Notes: generated from the letters alone by a model not told the origin. Positions 8,868 to 18,274 are shown, counted from the first letter of the stretch. The stretch is 64,000 nt of DNA from Duganella sp. BJB476 (GCF_003416895.1 NZ_QVIO01000005.1:124001-188000), one strand, 5' to 3'. A program made the numbers and translations.

Positions 8868-9824
8868 TCAGGCAAATCCGCGGCTCTTCTTGAACTGCTC
8901 GGTGGCGCCCACCAGGGCCCGCGAAATGCCCTTTTCCATCGCGCCGTGACCGGCGTCCGGCACCATGTTCAACAACGATCCCGGCCAGGCCTGGTGCAGG
9001 CGCCAGGCCGATACCGGCGGGCAGATCACGTCGTAGCGGCCCTGCACGATCACCGCCGGCAGGTGGGCGATGCGGTCGACATTGCGCAGCAGCTGGTCCT
9101 CGCTGAAGAAACCCAGGTTGGCCATGTAGTGCGATTCCAGCCTGCCCACGCCCAGGTCCAGCGTGTCGGATGGCGGATCCTCGGCCTGCGGCATCAGGAA
9201 CACGCGGCGTCCTTCGAAGCGGCTCCAGGCGCGCACCGCCGGCCAGTGGATGGCCGGGTCGTCGCTCATGATGCGGTCGACATAGGCTTGCAGCAGGTTG
9301 CCGCGTTCCGCCGGCGGGATAGGCGCGACGAATTCGGCGTGCACTTCCGGATGGAACCACTGCGCGCCGTGCAGGAACCAGTCCACTTCCGCCTGCGTGC
9401 ACAGGAAGATGCCGCGCAGGATGAAGCCCAGGCAGCGCTCGGGATGGGCCTGGCCGTATGCCAGCGCCAGCGTCGAACCCCAGGAGCCGCCGAACACCAG
9501 CCACTGCTCGATGCCGCACATGACGCGCAGGCGCTCGATGTCGTCGACCAGCAGCTCGGTGGTGTTGGCGCGGCATTCGCCCAGCGGCAGCGACTTGCCG
9601 GCGCCGCGCTGGTCGAACAAAATCACGCGGTACTGGTCCGGATCGAAGAAGCGGCGGTGCTGCGGCGACAGCCCGGCGCCCGGCCCGCCATGCAGGAAGA
9701 CCACCGGTATGCCCTGTGGATTGCCGACCTCCTCCCAGTAAATGGTGTGCAGGTCGTCGACCGCCAGCATGCCGTGGCGCGACGGCAAAACGGGCGGGAA
9801 CAGGGGCGAAGTCGGGTCGAACAT
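8868..9824 (-). CDS. pip: Prolyl aminopeptidase (proline iminopeptidase)
   Basis: 318 residues of alpha/beta-hydrolase fold. The oxyanion-hole motif HGGPGAG is at 45-51 and DQRGAGKS at 71-78. The nucleophile elbow is GGSWGSTLAL (S114), and the catalytic histidine is near the C-terminus in PDAGHGAME. These features match the S33 family proline iminopeptidases, which remove N-terminal proline from peptides in the cytosol. Length and start agree with the family. Confidence 0.93.
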   Translation of the reverse strand: MFDPTSPLFPPVLPSRHGMLAVDDLHTIYWEEVGNPQGIPVVFLHGGPGAGLSPQHRRFFDPDQYRVILFDQRGAGKSLPLGECRANTTELLVDDIERLRVMCGIEQWLVFGGSWGSTLALAYGQAHPERCLGFILRGIFLCTQAEVDWFLHGAQWFHPEVHAEFVAPIPPAERGNLLQAYVDRIMSDDPAIHWPAVRAWSRFEGRRVFLMPQAEDPPSDTLDLGVGRLESHYMANLGFFSEDQLLRNVDRIAHLPAVIVQGRYDVICPPVSAWRLHQAWPGSLLNMVPDAGHGAMEKGISRALVGATEQFKKSRGFA

Positions 9825-9858
9825 GGCTATCCTTTAGGCATCGATAGCAGATTGTACG

Positions 9859-9890
9859 AAAAAAAAGCCAGGATCGCGAACGATCCTAGC
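9859..9890 (-). terminator. Rho-independent terminator after phaB
   Basis: On the minus strand, AGGATCG (9887-9881) and CGATCCT (9876-9870) form a 7-bp stem around a 4-nt loop. A run of eight T residues follows (9866-9859 read in reverse). It lies 24 bp past the phaB stop. Confidence 0.85.
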
Positions 9891-9913
9891 CCGAGGCTAC
9901 AACATCATGCCGC

Positions 9914-10654
9914 TTAGGACATGTGCTGGCCGCCGTTGATGGCGATATTGGCGCCGGTGACGAAAGCCGCTTCGTCCGACGACAGGTAGGCCACCAGGCC
10001 CGCCACTTCTTCCGGCTTGCCCAGGCGGGCCATCGGAATTTGCGGAATGATTTTGGTGTCGAGCACTTCCTGCGGGATCTCCATCACCATTTTGGTGCCG
10101 ATGTAGCCCGGCGAAATGGTGTTGACGGTCACGCCCTTGCGCGCCACTTCCAGCGCCAGCGCTTTGGTGAAGCCGTGCATGCCGGCCTTGGCGGCCGAAT
10201 AGTTGGTCTGGCCGAAGGCGCCCTTCTGGCCGTTGACCGACGAGATGTTGATGATGCGACCCCAGCCGCGTTCCACCATGCCATCGCACACCGGCTTGGT
10301 CATGTTGAACACGGAGTCCAGATTGGTGGCCATGACGGCGTCCCAATTCGGCTTGTCCATCTTCTTGAAGGTCATGTCGCGGGTGATGCCGGCGTTGTTC
10401 ACCAGCACGTCGATCGGACCGATATCTTTTTCGATCGCGGCGACGCACGTTTGAGCCGAATCGTAATCGGCCACATCGCACGGGTAAGCGCGGAAATTAA
10501 AGCCCTGATCGCGGGTAGTTGCGAGCCATTGCTCGACCTTCGGATTGCCAGGGGAATACGTGGTAACGACGCAATAGCCTAGTGCCGACAGTTTGAAACA
10601 CACTGCCTCGCCCAGACCACCCATGCCACCGGTTACTAATGCAACTCTTGCCAT
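9914..10654 (-). CDS. phaB: Acetoacetyl-CoA reductase
   Basis: 246-residue short-chain dehydrogenase. It has the NADPH-binding TGGMGGLGEAV loop at the N-terminus, NNAGITRDMTFKKM, the catalytic serine in INISSVNGQKGAFGQ and the YSAAK tyrosine/lysine pair. The motif GQTNYSAAKAGMHGFTKALA is characteristic of PhaB. It makes (R)-3-hydroxybutyryl-CoA from acetoacetyl-CoA for polyhydroxybutyrate synthesis. It lies 113 bp downstream of phaA on the same strand; no phaC synthase is in the window. A strong terminator follows. Confidence 0.95.
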   Translation of the reverse strand: MARVALVTGGMGGLGEAVCFKLSALGYCVVTTYSPGNPKVEQWLATTRDQGFNFRAYPCDVADYDSAQTCVAAIEKDIGPIDVLVNNAGITRDMTFKKMDKPNWDAVMATNLDSVFNMTKPVCDGMVERGWGRIINISSVNGQKGAFGQTNYSAAKAGMHGFTKALALEVARKGVTVNTISPGYIGTKMVMEIPQEVLDTKIIPQIPMARLGKPEEVAGLVAYLSSDEAAFVTGANIAINGGQHMS

Positions 10655-10767
10655 TTTCGTCCCCTCTTAAATTGACACCAAAAATCATCTGACACCGCAC
10701 CGGGACCAGCCCGGCGCGGCACTGCTGCTGCGGATGCTACAAATACGGATACAAATCCGAATGCCGA

Positions 10768-11946
10768 TTAAGCGCGCTCGATCGCCAGCGCCACGCCCAT
10801 GCCGCCGCCGATGCACAGCGAGGCCAGGCCTTTCTTGGCGTCGCGACGCACCATTTCGTGGATCAGCGTGACCAGGATGCGGGCGCCGGATGCACCGATC
10901 GGGTGACCGATGGCGATGGCGCCGCCGTTCACGTTGATCTTGCTGGTGTCCCAGCCCATTTCCTTGTTCACGGCCACGGCCTGGGCGGCGAAGGCTTCGT
11001 TAATTTCCATCAGGTCCAGGTCGTCCGGGGTCCAGCCGGCTTTTTTCAGGCACAGCTTGGTGGCCGAGACCGGGCCCATGCCCATGAAGGCCGGGTCCAG
11101 GCCGGACGAGGCGTAGGCCTTGACCTTGGCCAGCACCGGCAGGCCCAGTTCCTTGGCCTTGGTGGCGGACATCATGATGACGGCGGCGGCGCCGTCGTTC
11201 AGGCCGGAGGCGTTGCCGGCGGTGACGGAACCGTCCTTGGCGAACGCGGGACGCAGGCCGGCCAGCGCTTCGATGGTCGAGCCCGGTTTGACGTATTCAT
11301 CGCTGTCGAACACGATGCTGCCCTTTTTCTGGACGATTTCCAGCGGCAGGATCTCATCCTTGAACTTGCCGGCTTTTTGCGCGGCTTCCGCTTTCAGCTG
11401 CGAGTTCAGCGCGAACTCGTCCTGCTCGGTGCGGGAAATCTCGTATTTCTTCGCGACGTTCTCGGCGGTGGTGCCCATGTGGTACTGGTTGTAGGCGTCC
11501 CACAGGCCGTCGACGATCATGGAATCGACCATCTTGAAGTCGCCCATGCGGAAACCGTCGCGCGAACCATTCATCACGTGCGGCGAGGCGCTCATGTTTT
11601 CCTGGCCACCGGCAATGATGATTTCAGCATCACCAGCCTTGATGGCTTGCGCCGCCAGGTGGGTGGCTTTCAGGCCGCTGCCGCACACGTGGTTGATGGT
11701 GAAACCAGGAATGGTATTCGGCAGGCCGGCCTTGATGACGGCCTGACGGGCCGGATTCTGGCCGACGCCGGCGGTCAGCACCTGGCCGAGGATGGCTTCG
11801 CTGATCAGGTTGGGATCGATACCGGTCTGGGCCAGCAAGCCCTTGATCACGTGTGCGCCCAATTCGGCAGCCGGCGTCTTGGCCAGGCTACCGCCGAATT
11901 TGCCGACACCAGTACGGCCAGCGGCCACGATAACTACATCATCCAT
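10768..11946 (-). CDS. phaA: Acetyl-CoA C-acetyltransferase (beta-ketothiolase)
   Basis: 392 residues from MDDVVIVAAGRTGVGKFGG. The start at 11946 is preferred over an upstream in-frame ATG because GGAGAG lies at the right distance. The active-site cysteine is in INHVCGSGLKATHLA near residue 88, the histidine in GGAIAIGHPIGASGARI, and the second cysteine in LASLCIGGGMGVALA. It condenses two acetyl-CoA to acetoacetyl-CoA, the first step of the PHB route; the product is the substrate of PhaB encoded downstream. Confidence 0.95.
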   Translation of the reverse strand: MDDVVIVAAGRTGVGKFGGSLAKTPAAELGAHVIKGLLAQTGIDPNLISEAILGQVLTAGVGQNPARQAVIKAGLPNTIPGFTINHVCGSGLKATHLAAQAIKAGDAEIIIAGGQENMSASPHVMNGSRDGFRMGDFKMVDSMIVDGLWDAYNQYHMGTTAENVAKKYEISRTEQDEFALNSQLKAEAAQKAGKFKDEILPLEIVQKKGSIVFDSDEYVKPGSTIEALAGLRPAFAKDGSVTAGNASGLNDGAAAVIMMSATKAKELGLPVLAKVKAYASSGLDPAFMGMGPVSATKLCLKKAGWTPDDLDLMEINEAFAAQAVAVNKEMGWDTSKINVNGGAIAIGHPIGASGARILVTLIHEMVRRDAKKGLASLCIGGGMGVALAIERA

Positions 11947-12099
11947 TTGACTCTCCAATGCGCCGGCCAAGGCCGGCTTAGTTTAGCAACAACGCGAACT
12001 TCGATAATACGCTTCGACGACTGGGCCGTGCGGTGTTTCGATGGTGCGTCGCCGCGAGAACTTTCCCAAGGTAATGACAGGATTTCTCTAGCAGCATCC

Positions 12100-12127
12100 G
12101 TGCCAACGACTAGCTGTCGTTGGGCAC
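12100..12127. other. Strong hairpin upstream of phaA
   Basis: GTGCCAACGAC (12100-12110) pairs with GTCGTTGGGCAC (12116-12127), 11 bp with one bulged G and a 5-nt loop. A second small dyad, CTTTGAC-TTTC-GTCAAAG, lies at 12156-12173. Both fall in the 263-bp gap between metR and phaA, which otherwise holds no gene. Neither is followed by a T run, so these may be regulatory or a non-canonical metR terminator. Confidence 0.4.
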
Positions 12128-12209
12128 CCATCGTAAGCGTCGCACATGGTGGCAACTTTGACTTTCGTCAAAGCTGCGGCAATCATTCTGAAGAAACAAT
12201 GTCAGTCTG

Positions 12210-13118
12210 TCACGATAATAATTTGATACCGTCCAGGGTGCTGGCGCACTGTTCGCGTATCACGTTGACGAAGTCGAGCACGTAGGCCTTCTGCTTCTGC
12301 GCCTCCGGCACCGACACGAACAAATCGCTCCACAAACCCTGCTCGCCGATCGGCTTGGCGATCACGTAGTCGTAGTCGACGTAGTTCTTGATCGCCCAGT
12401 TCGGCAGCGCGGCGATGCCGCGGCGGCTGGCCACCAATTGCAGCACCGCCACCGTCAGCTCGGCGGTGCGGCGTTCGAAGTGGATATCGGCCGGCTGCAG
12501 CACTTCGCGGATCAGGTCGATACGGCTTTCCGGCACCGGATAGGTGATCAGCGTTTCGCCTTCGAAATCGGATGCTTGCAGGCGGCGCTGCGCCGCCAGC
12601 CGGTGTTTCTGCGCCATCACCACCAGGATTTCAAAGCGGAACAGCGGGAAGGTGGCGAAGTCCGGGCCGTAGGGCGAGCCGATCACCAGGTCGGCGGCGC
12701 CGCTGCGCAGCAGCTCGGCCGGTTCGCTGTGGAAGCCCGACACCAGGTCGATTTCCACTTCCGGCCAGCGTTTGCGGAATTCATCCATCACCGGCATCAG
12801 CCAGTCGAAGCAGGTATGGCACTCCAGCGCCACGCGCAGCTGGCCGGTGTCGCCCTGGGTCAGGCGCGCCACTTCGCGCTCGGCCGATTCGATTTCCGGC
12901 AGCAGCAGATCGGCCAGCTTGAGCAGCCGCGCGCCGGTGGCGGTAAACCCGATCGGCACGGATTTTCGCTCAAAAAGCGGCCCACCGTAGCGATCTTCCA
13001 GCAACTTGATTTGATGCGACAAGGCCGACTGCGTCAGATTCAGCAGTTGCGCAGCACGAACCAGGCTGCCGGCGGAACGGAGGGCACTCAGGGTGCGCAG
13101 GTGACGTATCTCTAGCAT
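12210..13118 (-). CDS. metR: LysR-family regulator of methionine synthesis
   Basis: 302 residues with an N-terminal LysR helix-turn-helix (MLEIRHLRTLSALRSAGSLVRAAQLLNLTQSALSHQIKLLE) and a periplasmic-binding-like effector domain. It is divergently placed from metE with a 106-bp spacer, the classical metR/metE arrangement. The effector domain keeps the GEQGLWSDLFVSVP region seen in MetR. The expected co-inducer is homocysteine. The spacer contains TTCATGTGAA close to metR, only an approximate match to a MetR half-site pair. Confidence 0.88.
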   Translation of the reverse strand: MLEIRHLRTLSALRSAGSLVRAAQLLNLTQSALSHQIKLLEDRYGGPLFERKSVPIGFTATGARLLKLADLLLPEIESAEREVARLTQGDTGQLRVALECHTCFDWLMPVMDEFRKRWPEVEIDLVSGFHSEPAELLRSGAADLVIGSPYGPDFATFPLFRFEILVVMAQKHRLAAQRRLQASDFEGETLITYPVPESRIDLIREVLQPADIHFERRTAELTVAVLQLVASRRGIAALPNWAIKNYVDYDYVIAKPIGEQGLWSDLFVSVPEAQKQKAYVLDFVNVIREQCASTLDGIKLLS

Positions 13119-13224
13119 GGTCTATTAAATTTTTTCATGTGAAGCCGCAAAATCTTTCGTTTTGATTATAGACCGGATTGCCGCACACTTTATATCACCA
13201 ATATTAAATGCGGATGACATCAAA

Positions 13225-15582
13225 ATGACAACACCCAATAAAGCCATACAAAGCCACATTCCAGGCTTCCCACGGATAGGCGCGGCGCGCGAACTGAAGT
13301 TCGCGCTGGAAGCCAACTGGCGCGGCGAATTGCCGGACGCCGAACTGGAAAACGTCGGCCGCCAACTGCGCGCCCGTCACTGGGCCTTGCAGCAGCAGGC
13401 CGGGCTGGACTTCGTCACGGTCGGCGATTTCGCCTACTACGACCAGGTCGCCAACCACATCCAACTGCTGGGCTGCGAACCGGCCCGCTACGGCTTCAGC
13501 GCCGATCAGTCGCAATTGAGCCGCTATTTCGCCATGGCGCGCGGCAACGGCGCCAAGGTCGAGCCGGCCGCCTGCGGCCACGACCACGCGCATGACGACG
13601 GCCAGGTGCACGCCTCGGCCGCGCTGGAAATGACCAAGTGGTTCGATACCAACTACCACTACCTGGTGCCGGAGTTCACGCCGGAAACCGCTTTCTCGCT
13701 GGCTTGCGAGCGCCTGTTCGACGAAGTCAACGAAGCGCTGGCGCTGGGCCATGCGGTCAAGGCCGTGCTGCTGGGACCGTTGAGTTTCCTGTGGCTGGGC
13801 AAGACCAAGGACGCCGGCTTCGATCGCCTCAGCCTGCTGGACCAGCTGCTGCCGGTCTACGGCCAGGTGCTGGACCGCCTGAAGGCGCAAGGCGTGCAGT
13901 GGGTGCAGATCGACGAGCCCATCCTCGGACTCGACCTGCCAGCGCCATGGCGCAGCGCGTTTGAAAACAGCTACTGGCAGCTGAACCAGGTCGGCGTGCC
14001 GCTGCTGCTGGCCACCTATTTCTCGCCGCTGGAAGAAAACCTCAGCCTGGCCTGCCGCCTGCCGGTGGCCGGCCTGCACGTGGACGGCGTGCGCGCCCCG
14101 CAGGAACTGACCAGCATCGCCGACTGGCTGCCGGTGCACAAGGTGCTGTCGGTCGGCATCGTCGACGGCCGCAACATCTGGCGCACCGACCTCGACGCAG
14201 CGCTGGCCACGCTGGCGCCTATCGTCGAAAAACGTGGCGGCAAGCTGTGGCTGTCGTCCTCGTGCTCGCTGCTGCACGTGCCGTTCACGCTGGCGGCGGA
14301 AAGCGCGCTCGATCATGAAATCCGCTCATGGCTGGCCTTCGCCACCGAAAAGCTGGACGAGCTGTATGTGCTCAAGCAAGCGCTGCAAGGTGAATACGAC
14401 GCCGCCACCGCCGAGGCGCTGGATGTGTCGCGCGCCGCCATCGCCAGCCGCCGCGCCAGCCCGCGCGTGCACCAGGACGCCGTGCGCGAGCGCATCGCCG
14501 CGCTGCCGGCCGACGCCGACCAGCGCCGTTCGCAGTTCGTCCAGCGCCAGGCCGAGCAGCGCGCCCGCTTCAAGCTGCCTGCCTTCCCGACCACCACCAT
14601 CGGCTCGTTCCCGCAAACAGCGACTATCCGCGCCGCCCGCGCCAGCTTCAAGCGCGGCGAACTGAGCGCCACCAGCTACCACGCCAAGATGAGCGAAGAA
14701 ATCGCCTACGCCGTGCGCCGCCAGGAAGACCTGGGCCTGGACGTGCTGGTGCACGGCGAAGCCGAACGCAACGACATGGTCGAGTATTTCGGCGAGCAGC
14801 TGGAAGGCTTCGTCTTCACGCAACTGGGCTGGGTGCAGTCGTACGGCTCGCGCTGCGTCAAGCCGCCCGTCATCTACGGCGACGTCAGCCGCCCGAAAGC
14901 CATGACGGTGGACTGGACCGTGCACGCGCAAAGCCTGACCGCCAAGCCGATGAAGGGCATGCTGACCGGCCCGATCACGATTTTGCAATGGTCCTTCGTG
15001 CGCGACGACCAGCCGCGCTCGCTCACCGCGCTGCAGATCGCGCTGGCGATCCGCGACGAGGTGGCCGACCTGGAGCAGGCCGGCATCGGCATCATCCAGA
15101 TCGACGAGCCGGCCGTGCGCGAAGGCTTGCCGCTGCGCCGCAGCCGCTGGGACGAGTACCTGGACTGGGCCACGCGCGCCTTCCGCGTGTCGGCCAGCGC
15201 GGCGGCCGACGGCACGCAGATCCACACCCACATGTGCTACGCCGAGTTCAACGACATCCTGCCGCAGATCGCCGCCATGGATGCCGACGTCATCACCATC
15301 GAGACCAGCCGCTCGGACATGGAGCTGTTGAACGGCTTCGGCCAGTTCCGCTATCCGAACGAGATCGGTCCCGGCGTGTATGACATCCACTCGCCGCGCG
15401 TGCCGGGCCAGGCCGAGATGGTGCGGCTGTTGCAGAAAGCCAGCGAGGTGATCCCGCCGGCCAATCTGTGGGTCAATCCGGATTGCGGACTGAAAACCCG
15501 TGGCTGGCCGGAAACCGAAACCGCGCTGCGCAACATGGTGGCCGCCGCCCGCCAGCTGCGCGCCGAGCACACGATCTACTAA
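13225..15582 (+). CDS. metE: Cobalamin-independent methionine synthase
   Basis: 785 residues from MTTPNKAIQSHIPGFPRIGA; an earlier in-frame start at 13162 falls in the promoter spacer and is not favoured. The N-terminal domain (residues about 1-400) has GFPRIGAARELKFALE. The C-terminal catalytic barrel begins at FPTTTIGSFPQTATIR and carries zinc ligands in HTHMCYAEFNDI and NPDCGLKTRGW. It transfers a methyl group from 5-methyltetrahydropteroyl-triglutamate to homocysteine. It has a His/Asp-rich insert (CGHDHAHDDGQVH) near residue 115 that looks lineage-specific. A hairpin terminator follows. Confidence 0.97.
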   Translation: MTTPNKAIQSHIPGFPRIGAARELKFALEANWRGELPDAELENVGRQLRARHWALQQQAGLDFVTVGDFAYYDQVANHIQLLGCEPARYGFSADQSQLSRYFAMARGNGAKVEPAACGHDHAHDDGQVHASAALEMTKWFDTNYHYLVPEFTPETAFSLACERLFDEVNEALALGHAVKAVLLGPLSFLWLGKTKDAGFDRLSLLDQLLPVYGQVLDRLKAQGVQWVQIDEPILGLDLPAPWRSAFENSYWQLNQVGVPLLLATYFSPLEENLSLACRLPVAGLHVDGVRAPQELTSIADWLPVHKVLSVGIVDGRNIWRTDLDAALATLAPIVEKRGGKLWLSSSCSLLHVPFTLAAESALDHEIRSWLAFATEKLDELYVLKQALQGEYDAATAEALDVSRAAIASRRASPRVHQDAVRERIAALPADADQRRSQFVQRQAEQRARFKLPAFPTTTIGSFPQTATIRAARASFKRGELSATSYHAKMSEEIAYAVRRQEDLGLDVLVHGEAERNDMVEYFGEQLEGFVFTQLGWVQSYGSRCVKPPVIYGDVSRPKAMTVDWTVHAQSLTAKPMKGMLTGPITILQWSFVRDDQPRSLTALQIALAIRDEVADLEQAGIGIIQIDEPAVREGLPLRRSRWDEYLDWATRAFRVSASAAADGTQIHTHMCYAEFNDILPQIAAMDADVITIETSRSDMELLNGFGQFRYPNEIGPGVYDIHSPRVPGQAEMVRLLQKASEVIPPANLWVNPDCGLKTRGWPETETALRNMVAAARQLRAEHTIY

Positions 15583-15591
15583 GCAACACTG

Positions 15592-15630
15592 TGGCGGCGG
15601 CCTGCCGGGCCGCCGCCATCCCGCATTTTT
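15592..15630 (+). terminator. Terminator after metE
   Basis: TGGCGGCGGCC (15592-15602) and GGCCGCCGCCA (15608-15618) form an 11-bp GC-rich stem with a 5-nt loop. A TTTTT run at 15626-15630 follows after a short spacer. Confidence 0.7.
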
Positions 15631-15732
15631 ACTGGCCCAGTACGGTGCCAGCCCTCCCCATCCGTCGTTTTCCACAGTAAAATGCTCGTGCCTGCGCATG
15701 CGCGCGAGGTTAAACCTCTAATACTGTCGCCC

Positions 15733-16506
15733 ATGTCCAAGAGCCTGTTTCAAAAGCCCATAGAAATTAAGATTTCCACCGTAGTCGCAGTCTCCGCCAT
15801 CCTGTCCACGGCGGACCGCCTGGCCCTCGACGCCGCGCTGGCCGAAATGACCGGCGGCACCACCGACTTCTTCGAAGACGACCTGACCGTGATCGACGTC
15901 GCCGCGCTGCCGGCCGGCACCGAGATCGACTGGGCCGGCATCATCGCCCTGCTGAAGAAATACCGCCTGAACCCGGTCGCCGTGCGCAACGCGCCGCCGG
16001 CCATGGCCGCCGAAATCGCCGCCCACGGCCTGAGCGTGGAAACCGCGACCAAGCCGCGCGAAGAGCAGGAGCCCGCTCCAGCACCGGTCAAGGCGGCCCC
16101 GGCAGCAGCACCCGCGCCAGCGGTTCCAGCAGCAGTGGCCGAAGCCCTGCCCGGCAAGGCCGGCGTGATGATCATCGACACTCCGGTGCGCGCCGGCCAG
16201 CGCATCTACGCGCGCGGCTGCGACCTGATCATCACCGCCGTGGTCAACAACGGCGCCGAAATCATCGCCGACGGCAGCATCCACGTGTACGCCACGCTGA
16301 ACGGCCGCGCGCTGGCGGGCGCTTCCGGCAATGCCGAAGCACGCATCTTTGCAATGAATATGTCGCCGGAGTTAGTCTCCATTGCCGGCGTTTACCGCAC
16401 TTTTGAAGACGGCTTCCCGACCGAATATGCACGTTCCCCTGCGCAAATTCGCTTGGTCGGCGACCGAATCGATATACTATCTGTCAATTCTGCAAACCGC
16501 GCTTGA
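15733..16506 (+). CDS. minC: Septum site-determining protein MinC
   Basis: 257 residues from MSKSLFQKPIEIKISTV. The N-terminal FtsZ-inhibiting domain (about 1-115) is followed by an Ala/Pro-rich linker. The C-terminal beta-helix domain begins near residue 145 (VMIIDTPVRAGQRIYARGCDLII) and includes NNGAEIIADGSIHVYATLNGRALAGA, the MinD/septum-targeting part. It is the first gene of minCDE. An in-frame ATG at 15682 is less likely because the family N-terminus aligns with MSKSLF. Confidence 0.95.
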   Translation: MSKSLFQKPIEIKISTVVAVSAILSTADRLALDAALAEMTGGTTDFFEDDLTVIDVAALPAGTEIDWAGIIALLKKYRLNPVAVRNAPPAMAAEIAAHGLSVETATKPREEQEPAPAPVKAAPAAAPAPAVPAAVAEALPGKAGVMIIDTPVRAGQRIYARGCDLIITAVVNNGAEIIADGSIHVYATLNGRALAGASGNAEARIFAMNMSPELVSIAGVYRTFEDGFPTEYARSPAQIRLVGDRIDILSVNSANRA

Positions 16507-16534
16507 GTAGCAACTCTCTGAAAAGGATTTTTTT

Positions 16535-17350
16535 GTGGCGAGAATTATTGTTGTAACGTCCGGTAAGGGCGGTGTCGGTAAGACGACTTCCAGCGCCAGC
16601 TTCTCCACCGGGCTGGCCATGCGCGGCCATAAAACCGCGGTGATCGACTTCGACGTCGGCCTGCGTAACCTCGACCTGATCATGGGCTGCGAACGCCGCG
16701 TGGTGTACGACCTGATCAATGTGATCAATAAAGAGGCGTCGCTGACCCAGGCGCTGATCAAGGACAAGCACTGCGACAACCTGTTCATCCTGCCGGCGTC
16801 GCAGACGCGCGACAAGGATGCGCTGTCGGAAGACGGCGTGGAAGTCGTGCTGCACGAGCTGATCAACATGGGCTTCGAGTTCATCATCTGCGATTCGCCG
16901 GCCGGCATCGAGCACGGCGCGCTGATGGCGCTGACCTTCGCCGACGAGGCCATCATCGTCACCAACCCGGAAGTATCGTCGGTGCGCGATTCGGACCGCA
17001 TCCTCGGCATCATCCAGGCCAAGTCGCGCCGCGCCCAGACCGGCGGCGAGCCCGTCAAGGAGCACCTGCTGATCACCCGCTACTCGCCGAAACGCGTGGA
17101 AGCGGACGAAATGCTGTCGTACGAAGATGTGCAGGAAATCCTGCGCATTCCACTGATCGGCATCATTCCGGAATCGGAATCGGTGCTGCACGCGTCGAAC
17201 CAGGGTAACCCGGCGATTCACTTCAAGGGCACCGATGTTGCGGAAGCCTACGAAGATGTGGTGTCGCGCTTCCTCGGCCAGGAATTGCCGTTGCGCTTCA
17301 CTAACTACGAGAAGCCTGGCCTGCTGCAGCGTATTTTCGGGAGCAAGTAA
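16535..17350 (+). CDS. minD: Septum site-determining ATPase MinD
   Basis: 271 residues starting at GTG (an AAAGGA site lies upstream). The deviant Walker A SGKGGVGKTTSSASF (K11 and K16) starts at residue 9, FDVGLRNLDLIMGCE follows, and CDSPAGIEHGA forms the switch II region. The C-terminal amphipathic membrane-targeting helix is GLLQRIFGSK. It is a membrane-cycling ATPase that recruits MinC and is released by MinE. It lies between minC (28-bp gap) and minE (2-bp gap). Confidence 0.97.
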   Translation: MARIIVVTSGKGGVGKTTSSASFSTGLAMRGHKTAVIDFDVGLRNLDLIMGCERRVVYDLINVINKEASLTQALIKDKHCDNLFILPASQTRDKDALSEDGVEVVLHELINMGFEFIICDSPAGIEHGALMALTFADEAIIVTNPEVSSVRDSDRILGIIQAKSRRAQTGGEPVKEHLLITRYSPKRVEADEMLSYEDVQEILRIPLIGIIPESESVLHASNQGNPAIHFKGTDVAEAYEDVVSRFLGQELPLRFTNYEKPGLLQRIFGSK

Positions 17351-17352
17351 TC

Positions 17353-17604
17353 ATGGCCCTGCTTTCTTTCCTGTTCCCGCAAAAACCCAAAACCGCCACC
17401 GCGGCCAAGGAGCGGTTGCAGATCATCATCGCGCGCGAGCGCAATGGCCGCAGCGGTCCCGACTTCCTGCCGGCGCTGCACAAGGAGCTGATCGAGGTGA
17501 TCTCGAAGTACACCAAGGTCAACGCCGACGACATCAAGATCTCGCTGGACCGCCAGGGCAACCTGGAGGTGCTGGACGTGAACGTGGTGCTGCCGGACGC
17601 GTAA
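17353..17604 (+). CDS. minE: Cell division topological specificity factor MinE
   Basis: 83 residues. The N-terminal amphipathic segment MALLSFLFPQK is followed by the MinD-contact helix KERLQIIIARER and the dimerisation domain with LPALHKELIEVISKYTKVN and DDIKISLDRQGNLEVLDVNVVLP. It stimulates MinD ATPase and drives the oscillation that keeps MinC off mid-cell. It sits 2 bp after minD as the last gene of the operon. Confidence 0.96.
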   Translation: MALLSFLFPQKPKTATAAKERLQIIIARERNGRSGPDFLPALHKELIEVISKYTKVNADDIKISLDRQGNLEVLDVNVVLPDA

Positions 17605-17607
17605 CAG

Positions 17608-18120
17608 CTACAACGGCCGGGCGATCCCGGCCGTCACCAGTTCCTGCGCCACCTTGGCGCAGGCATCCACGTGCTGGTAGCCGATCTGTCGGAACGCCAC
17701 GAAGCCGATGCCGGCCGAGGCCAGTTGTCCGGCCAGCGGCACCAGCTTGCTGGCTTGCCGCGCCACCGACTTCAGGCCGGTGCGGCGCAGCAGGTGCAAC
17801 ACCACTTCCCGCGTCACCAATTTCCCCACCAGCATGCCGCCGACGCCGATCGCGGCCTCGTAGGCGATCAGCCGGAACTTCGGCTGCATGCGCTCGATCT
17901 GCTGCGCCGTCAGGCCGAATTCCTGGTTGATGTCGTCGATCAACAGCGAGAACAGGCGCAGGTCGGACACCACGTCCAGCCCCGGTATCGGCACCGCCGC
18001 CACGCCGGCCGAGACCATGGCGCGCCGCCGCACCAGCTTGCGGCAACGCTCGCGCACGGCCTCGATATCGCGCTCGGTCCCCGGGACCAGCGTCCAATTT
18101 GTGTCTTTTTTCAGTCCCAT
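17608..18120 (-). CDS. Small conserved protein with hydrophobic C-terminal half
   Basis: 170 residues. There is a basic N-terminal region (RERCRKLVRRRAMVS) and then AGVAAVPIPGLDVVSDLRLF, a pattern seen in YcjF/DUF697-like proteins. Glycine/alanine-rich stretches follow (AAIGVGGMLVGKLV and LVPLAGQLASAGIGFVAF) that could insert in or lie on the membrane. I do not recognise a named function. It converges on minE, 3 bp away; a GC-rich dyad (17613-17634) in its 3' end lies between the two genes. Confidence 0.6.
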   Translation of the reverse strand: MGLKKDTNWTLVPGTERDIEAVRERCRKLVRRRAMVSAGVAAVPIPGLDVVSDLRLFSLLIDDINQEFGLTAQQIERMQPKFRLIAYEAAIGVGGMLVGKLVTREVVLHLLRRTGLKSVARQASKLVPLAGQLASAGIGFVAFRQIGYQHVDACAKVAQELVTAGIARPL

Positions 18121-18274
18121 GCGCGCTCCCGGCGGTAACTAGGATTTCTTTCCTTTTTTCAACTTCTTCATTGAATTCAGCGTTTTTCCAGTGTACCGTG
18201 TAATGGTTGTGCAGGTACGCACGGTGAATTATCGAGTTGTCGTCAAGGAAATATTAGTGCATTAAGAAAAATAA

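Noticed and set aside
8103..9917. A 604-codon open frame opposite DUF2721 and pip
   Set aside because: Mirror of two well-supported genes; no family features.
13120..13224. MetR binding site TTCATGTGAA in the metR/metE spacer
   Set aside because: Only an approximate match (2-bp centre instead of 5), so not called as an operator.
17613..17634. GC-rich dyad after minE as a terminator
   Set aside because: Stem is strong (ACGGCCGGG/CCCGGCCGT), but no T run follows and it is inside the coding end of the convergent gene.
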